DNA of 64,000 nt from Furfurilactobacillus milii (GTDB lineage Bacteria; Bacillota; Bacilli; Lactobacillales; Lactobacillaceae): NCBI RefSeq assembly GCF_021654115.1, contig NZ_JAIWJF010000006.1:1-64000 (forward strand), read 5' to 3'. Positions 59,602 through 64,000 of this stretch are shown in pieces. The notes under the pieces were generated by a model. The model was not told the DNA's origin and did no database searches. It saw nothing but the letters and a program-made list of their open reading frames with translations. Every line of letters begins with the position of its first letter. The stretch's first letter is position 1. Made by a program: the position numbers and the translations under genes.

Positions 59602-62028
59602 ATGGCAAAAATTGCACAGGTAATTGTGGATGTGCCAACAATGCAAACGAACCGACCTTATTCTTATTTAATTCCAGATTCGCTGACGGATGCGGTTCAG
59701 CCCGGAATGCGCGTTGCCGTTCCGTTTGGACAAGGTCACCGCGAAGTCGGTGGCATGGTTGTTGCCGTGAGCGACACAGACACTCTAGATGAGACTTTCA
59801 GTGGCAAACTTAAACCACTGGGCGCTTTATTAGATTTAGCACCCGTATTAAATGAAGAATTACTATCGTTAAGTGACTGGATGGCTCAACATACGTTTGC
59901 ATTTCGTATCTCAACCATTCAAACGATGCTCCCGGCAGCCTTAAAGACTAAGAGTCATAAGTTTCTCGTTGCTGACGCATCAATTGATGATCCTCAGTTA
60001 GCCTCATTATTTGATGATCAACGGCGGTTGGATTTTACGGCAGCTTCGTTAACTGATGAACAAACAGACGCATTGGCAAAGTTACAACAGCGGCAGATTA
60101 TTCATGCTGAGTATCAGGTTGCTGACCGTGCTCGTGTTAAAACAGCCACATGGGTGAAATCAGCATTATCACCAGCCGAGATTGAAACAGCGCGAAATGA
60201 TGTCCGTCCGAATGCAATTAAGCAATTGCGGGTGTTGACTAGATTAATGGATTTGCAAGAAGCACGTCCTTTACAGGATGTACTCGCAGATGAACGATTA
60301 ACACGTGCTGATTTTACAGCCGCCGCAAAGAAAGGGTGGGCTGAATTAAGTGAACGCGAGGTTTATCGCGATCCATACGCTGATCATCAAATTGCTAAGA
60401 CGGCGCCACTAGCCTTGCAACCTGACCAACAGAGTGCCGTTAATGCCATAACTGACGCGATTGATGCCCATGATCCTAAAACGTTCTTGTTACAAGGTGT
60501 CACTGGTTCTGGAAAAACCGAAGTTTATCTGCAAAGCATCGCAGCCGCATTGGCTCAACACAAAACGGCACTGATGTTAGTTCCAGAAATTGCGCTAACG
60601 CCACAAATGGTAAACCGGGTGAAAGGCCGTTTTGGTCATCAGGTGGCAGTGCTTCATAGTGGTTTAAGCGCTGGCGAAAAGTATGATGAATGGCGCCGTA
60701 TTGAACGACATGAAGCAGCCGTCGTGGTTGGCGCCCGTTCGGCGGCGTTTGCACCATTGACAAATATTGGTTTGATTGTGATGGATGAAGAGCATGAAAC
60801 CAGTTATAAACAAGAAGATAATCCCCGCTATCACGCCCGCGATGTGTTGTTATGGCGCGCTCAGCGTCATCATGCCCCGGTGGTTTTGGGATCAGCGACG
60901 CCATCTCTAGAAAGTCGCGCGCGTGCTGAACGTCACGTATACACCCGATTGGCATTGCCACACCGGATCAACCAACAGCCGTTGCCACCAGTAAAAATCA
61001 TTGACATGCGCGAGCAACTTAAAGCGCATACGGAAAGCAACTTTTCTTCGCCTTTGCTAGAAGCGTTAAAAGTTCGGCTGGAACGACATGAACAAAGTGT
61101 GTTAATGCTAAATCGACGCGGCTTTTCTTCCTTTGTGATGTGTCGCGATTGCGGCTTTGTTTTAAAATGTCCAAACTGTGATATCTCGCTAGTATTGCAC
61201 ATGGATAGTCACACAATGAAATGTCATTACTGTGGTCATGAGGAGCCAATCCCGCGAATTTGTCCAAATTGTCACAGCAAACGCATCAGCTACTATGGCT
61301 CTGGTACCGAAAAAGTTGCTGCGGAGTTAAATAGTTTGCTACCAGATGCACGGATTATTCGGATGGACGTTGATACAACGCGTCGCAAGGGGATGCATGA
61401 AAAGCTTCTCAATTCATTTGGGCAACACAAAGCAGATATCTTGCTGGGTACGCAAATGATTGCCAAGGGACTAGACTACCCGGATGTGACACTGGTGGGC
61501 GTACTCAATGCGGATACTGCGTTGGGACTGCCAGATTTCCGTTCAAGCGAACGGACCTTTCAATTGTTAACACAGGTCAGCGGTCGTGCCGGTCGGGCTG
61601 ACAAGCCGGGCGAAGTCTTGATTCAAACGTTTAATCCGGATCATTACGCCATTCAACTGGCTAAAACACAGGATTACGAACGATTCTTTCGGGTGGAAAT
61701 GGGGATTCGCCATATGGGTAATTATCCACCATACTTTTTCACGGCCTTGATAACCGCCAGTGACAAAGACGAGGGTGTTGCCGCTAAGAAAATGTTTGAA
61801 TTGAGCGATCAGCTTAAACAGACCTTGTCACCAGATACAATTATCTTAGGACCAACCCCACGACCAATTGCCCGCATCAAAAATCGTTATTACTATCAAA
61901 TTGTTTTAAAATATAAGCGAGAGCCTAAACTGCAGTCAGTTTTGGATGGCATTTTGGACGATGCGCAGCGTGAGCAACGTAATGGTCTGCAGGTTGCTAT
62001 CGATATGGAACCGCAGAGCTTTATTTAA
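59602..62028 (+). CDS. priA: Primosomal protein N' (replication restart helicase PriA)
   Basis: An 808-residue protein from ATG 59602 (AAAGGAACGCGTG upstream); the ATG at 59581 has no site. N-terminal 3'BD: IAQVIVDVPTMQTNRPYSYL. Helicase: TGSGKTEVYLQ (Walker A), IVMDEEHETSYKQE, VLGSATPSLESR. Zinc-binding cysteines: CRDCGFVLKCPNC and CHYCGHEEPIPRICPNC. Then QMIAKGLDYPDVTLVGVLNA and the restart motif. It reloads the replisome at stalled forks. Confidence 0.97.
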   Translation: MAKIAQVIVDVPTMQTNRPYSYLIPDSLTDAVQPGMRVAVPFGQGHREVGGMVVAVSDTDTLDETFSGKLKPLGALLDLAPVLNEELLSLSDWMAQHTFAFRISTIQTMLPAALKTKSHKFLVADASIDDPQLASLFDDQRRLDFTAASLTDEQTDALAKLQQRQIIHAEYQVADRARVKTATWVKSALSPAEIETARNDVRPNAIKQLRVLTRLMDLQEARPLQDVLADERLTRADFTAAAKKGWAELSEREVYRDPYADHQIAKTAPLALQPDQQSAVNAITDAIDAHDPKTFLLQGVTGSGKTEVYLQSIAAALAQHKTALMLVPEIALTPQMVNRVKGRFGHQVAVLHSGLSAGEKYDEWRRIERHEAAVVVGARSAAFAPLTNIGLIVMDEEHETSYKQEDNPRYHARDVLLWRAQRHHAPVVLGSATPSLESRARAERHVYTRLALPHRINQQPLPPVKIIDMREQLKAHTESNFSSPLLEALKVRLERHEQSVLMLNRRGFSSFVMCRDCGFVLKCPNCDISLVLHMDSHTMKCHYCGHEEPIPRICPNCHSKRISYYGSGTEKVAAELNSLLPDARIIRMDVDTTRRKGMHEKLLNSFGQHKADILLGTQMIAKGLDYPDVTLVGVLNADTALGLPDFRSSERTFQLLTQVSGRAGRADKPGEVLIQTFNPDHYAIQLAKTQDYERFFRVEMGIRHMGNYPPYFFTALITASDKDEGVAAKKMFELSDQLKQTLSPDTIILGPTPRPIARIKNRYYYQIVLKYKREPKLQSVLDGILDDAQREQRNGLQVAIDMEPQSFI

Positions 62029-62088
62029 AGGGCGTGCCCAAGATTGGGTAATTTCGAATAATAAAGATGAGGTATAAGGAGCAAATTC

Positions 62089-63054
62089 ATGACAAAAATT
62101 GTATTTATGGGAACACCGGCGTTTTCTACACCAATTTTGGAATCATTGATTGAAAAATATGATGTTGTTGCAGTGATGACACAGCCAGATCGGCCAGTTG
62201 GTCGGAAACATGTTTTAACACCATCACCGGTTAAAAAAGTGGCTTTGGACCACAATATTGAAGTCCTTCAGCCGGAGAAAGTAAGTAAGTCACCGGAAAT
62301 GCAACGGGTGATTGACATTGCGCCTGATTTTATCGTCACGGCCGCATTCGGTCAGTTCCTGCCGACAAAACTATTGAAGGCGGCTAAGATAGCGGCTGTC
62401 AACGTCCATGCTTCATTGCTGCCGCTTTATCGTGGTGGCGCCCCAGTCCACTATGCCATCATGAACGGTGATGAAGAAACAGGTGTGTCCATTATGTATA
62501 TGATTCGTCAGATGGATGCTGGTAACGTCATTTCACAAGTTAAGTGTCCAATTACTCAAGCAGATGATACAGGGTCGATGTTTGACAAACTGAGTCTGGC
62601 GGGCCGGGATTTGTTATTAAAAACGTTGCCGACGTTAATCGATGGTCCAGTTGAGGGGATTAAACAAGACGAGCGAGCAGTTACATTTTCACCTAACATT
62701 TCACGTGCTCAAGAAGAAATTGACTGGACGCATACGGCCAGTGAAATTGATTGGCAAGTTCGTGGCTTGCGGCCGTTTCCGACTGCCTATGTAGTCATGG
62801 ATAATGTTCGAACAAAGATCTTGGATGTCACAGTATTAGCTGATCAACAGACGACTCAGATGCCAGGAACGGTCGTGAACCGAACCAAGCACGAATTAGA
62901 CGTTGCTGCTGGTCAAGGGACGGTTCTAAGAATCAATCGCTTGCAACCAGCGGGCCATCCGCAAATGGCGATTACTGATTTTCTGAACGGTGTGGACACG
63001 CAGTTTGAGGTTGGCAAACAAATCATGAAAATGAAGTTTGGAGCGACAAATTAA
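62089..63054 (+). CDS. fmt: Methionyl-tRNA formyltransferase
   Basis: A 321-residue protein. N-terminal Rossmann: KIVFMGTPAFSTPILESLIE; active site: AAVNVHASLLPLYRGGAPVH with Asn, His and later DTGSMFDKLS (Asp), C-terminal OB-like domain from about 205 (WQVRGLRPFPTAYVV). It adds formyl to Met-tRNAi using formyl-THF (see folD). AAGGAG precedes the ATG; the stop overlaps the rsmB start. Confidence 0.97.
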   Translation: MTKIVFMGTPAFSTPILESLIEKYDVVAVMTQPDRPVGRKHVLTPSPVKKVALDHNIEVLQPEKVSKSPEMQRVIDIAPDFIVTAAFGQFLPTKLLKAAKIAAVNVHASLLPLYRGGAPVHYAIMNGDEETGVSIMYMIRQMDAGNVISQVKCPITQADDTGSMFDKLSLAGRDLLLKTLPTLIDGPVEGIKQDERAVTFSPNISRAQEEIDWTHTASEIDWQVRGLRPFPTAYVVMDNVRTKILDVTVLADQQTTQMPGTVVNRTKHELDVAAGQGTVLRINRLQPAGHPQMAITDFLNGVDTQFEVGKQIMKMKFGATN

Positions 63055-64000
63055 TGGCAACAAAGCTTAAAAGTCAGTCTGATCACGTTAGCAAACAGGT
63101 GAATGCAGAAACAAATCCACGTTTTGTCGCTGTTTCAGTTCTCGAAAACGTAGCTAAGGGCGGTTACTCAAATCTAAGCTTAAATGCCTCATTGGACGAT
63201 GCCCAGTTATCGGCAGTGGATGCAGGTTTATGTACAGAAATCGTCTATGGCGTTTTACAGCACCAAATGACACTGGATTTTTGGCTAAAGCCGTTTATTA
63301 AACAACCAGCCAAGGTTAAACCGTGGGTTCTTATCTTACTTAGAACAGCCCTGTTTCAAATGCAATATTTGGACAAAGTGCCAACCCGTGCTGTTTTTGA
63401 TGAAACAATTCAGATTGCTAAACAACGTGGGCATGAAGGTATTCGTCGGTTTGTGACGGGTGTTTTGCACGCGGTTGATCGACATGGCTTTGCAGATTTA
63501 GCAACAATTAAGGACCCATTGACACGCTTGAGTACGACTTATAGCGTGCCAATGCCATGGGTCCAGCAGATGCGCAAAACAGTTGGTGACGATAAGACAA
63601 AACAGATTTTAGCCAGTATTAATCAGCCAGCGTTTCAGTCCGTTAGATTAAATCCAGCGCTTGGAGAGCGACAGGCACTTTTGCCACAGCTTACTGCGGC
63701 GGGTTTAAAATGGACGGACAGTGAAGTCAGCGGAGAAGGGTTAAGAATCAACGCTGGTCATCCCGCAGGTACACCACCCTTTAATGAGGGACTCATTACA
63801 ATTCAAGACGAAAGTGCGATGCTGCCTGTTGAGGCTTTGGCTCCGCAACCTGGCGATGCTGTCTTGGACGCATGCGCTGCCCCAGGCGGAAAGACAACGC
63901 AAATTGCCGCTCGCCTGAACCCATCGCAGGGTGGGCATGTCACGGCACTGGATTTACACGCGCATAAAGTGGCACTGATTGAAGCAAATGCGCGTCGTAT
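63054..64000 (+). CDS. rsmB: 16S rRNA m5C967 methyltransferase RsmB, cut by the right edge
   Basis: The frame from ATG 63054 is open to the window end (315 codons). N-terminal NusB-like RNA-binding domain (NPRFVAVSVLENVAKGGYSN, RTALFQMQYLDKVPTRAVFD); catalytic domain begins with ITIQDESAMLPVEALAPQPG and the SAM motif VLDACAAPGGKTTQ. It methylates C967 of 16S rRNA. The catalytic cysteines lie beyond the edge. Overlap with fmt is the standard arrangement. Confidence 0.96.
   Translation, partial: MATKLKSQSDHVSKQVNAETNPRFVAVSVLENVAKGGYSNLSLNASLDDAQLSAVDAGLCTEIVYGVLQHQMTLDFWLKPFIKQPAKVKPWVLILLRTALFQMQYLDKVPTRAVFDETIQIAKQRGHEGIRRFVTGVLHAVDRHGFADLATIKDPLTRLSTTYSVPMPWVQQMRKTVGDDKTKQILASINQPAFQSVRLNPALGERQALLPQLTAAGLKWTDSEVSGEGLRINAGHPAGTPPFNEGLITIQDESAMLPVEALAPQPGDAVLDACAAPGGKTTQIAARLNPSQGGHVTALDLHAHKVALIEANARR

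Overview
The window is a Lactobacillales chromosome segment, most likely Lactobacillaceae. The evidence is the core gene order rplU-prp-rpmA, efp-yqhY-nusB-folD-xseA-xseB-ispA-tlyA-argR-recN and gmk-rpoZ-priA-fmt-rsmB, the Prp-type extended L27, Gram-positive ribosome binding sites, lipobox and choline/glucan-binding-type wall repeats, and moderate base composition. Genus and species cannot be fixed from sequence reading alone.

Positions 1 to about 39.8-40.2 kb hold a nearly complete temperate siphophage. No integrase or attL is visible, so its left end lies outside the window. From left to right: a secreted wall-repeat protein (cut by the edge); a leftward lysogeny module (ImmA-type protease and Xre repressor); an operator region; a rightward early region (Cro-like, antirepressor, small proteins); a recombination/replication module (RecT, RecE-like nuclease, DnaD-like, DnaC-like, truncated-looking N6-methylase, DUF3850, RusA, a gene broken by a nonsense codon, ArpU); a self-contained HigB/HigA-metallopeptidase cassette; packaging and head genes (TerS, TerL, SPP1-like portal, gp7, scaffold, decoration protein, capsid protein E type, connectors); tail genes (major tail protein, frameshifted chaperone pair, tape measure with lytic transglycosylase domain, Dit, Tal, baseplate proteins, a clan GH-A glycosidase-like protein, XkdX); and lysis genes (LL-H holin, GH25 endolysin). 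Between lysin and host lie a Panacea (DUF4065) protein with a small partner, probably a toxin-antitoxin or phage-defence pair, and a leftward small gene with a LexA-type promoter.

From about 40.7 kb the host chromosome continues with a lipoprotein, the L21/Prp/L27 operon, an M24 peptidase, EF-P, the nusB to recN string, gmk-rpoZ, then an interposed block (HAD hydrolase, PEBP-family protein, and leftward beta-phosphoglucomutase plus a GH65 disaccharide phosphorylase with an extra N-terminal domain), and finally priA, fmt and the start of rsmB.

Observations that link the parts: the phage scaffold carries an N-terminal motif like the site that host Prp cuts in L27, both encoded here; two leftward genes 12.6 kb apart share the same LexA-box promoter design; the heptamer GGGGATG is strongly enriched on one strand of the prophage; and a tail-module glycosidase is predicted from conserved catalytic residues.
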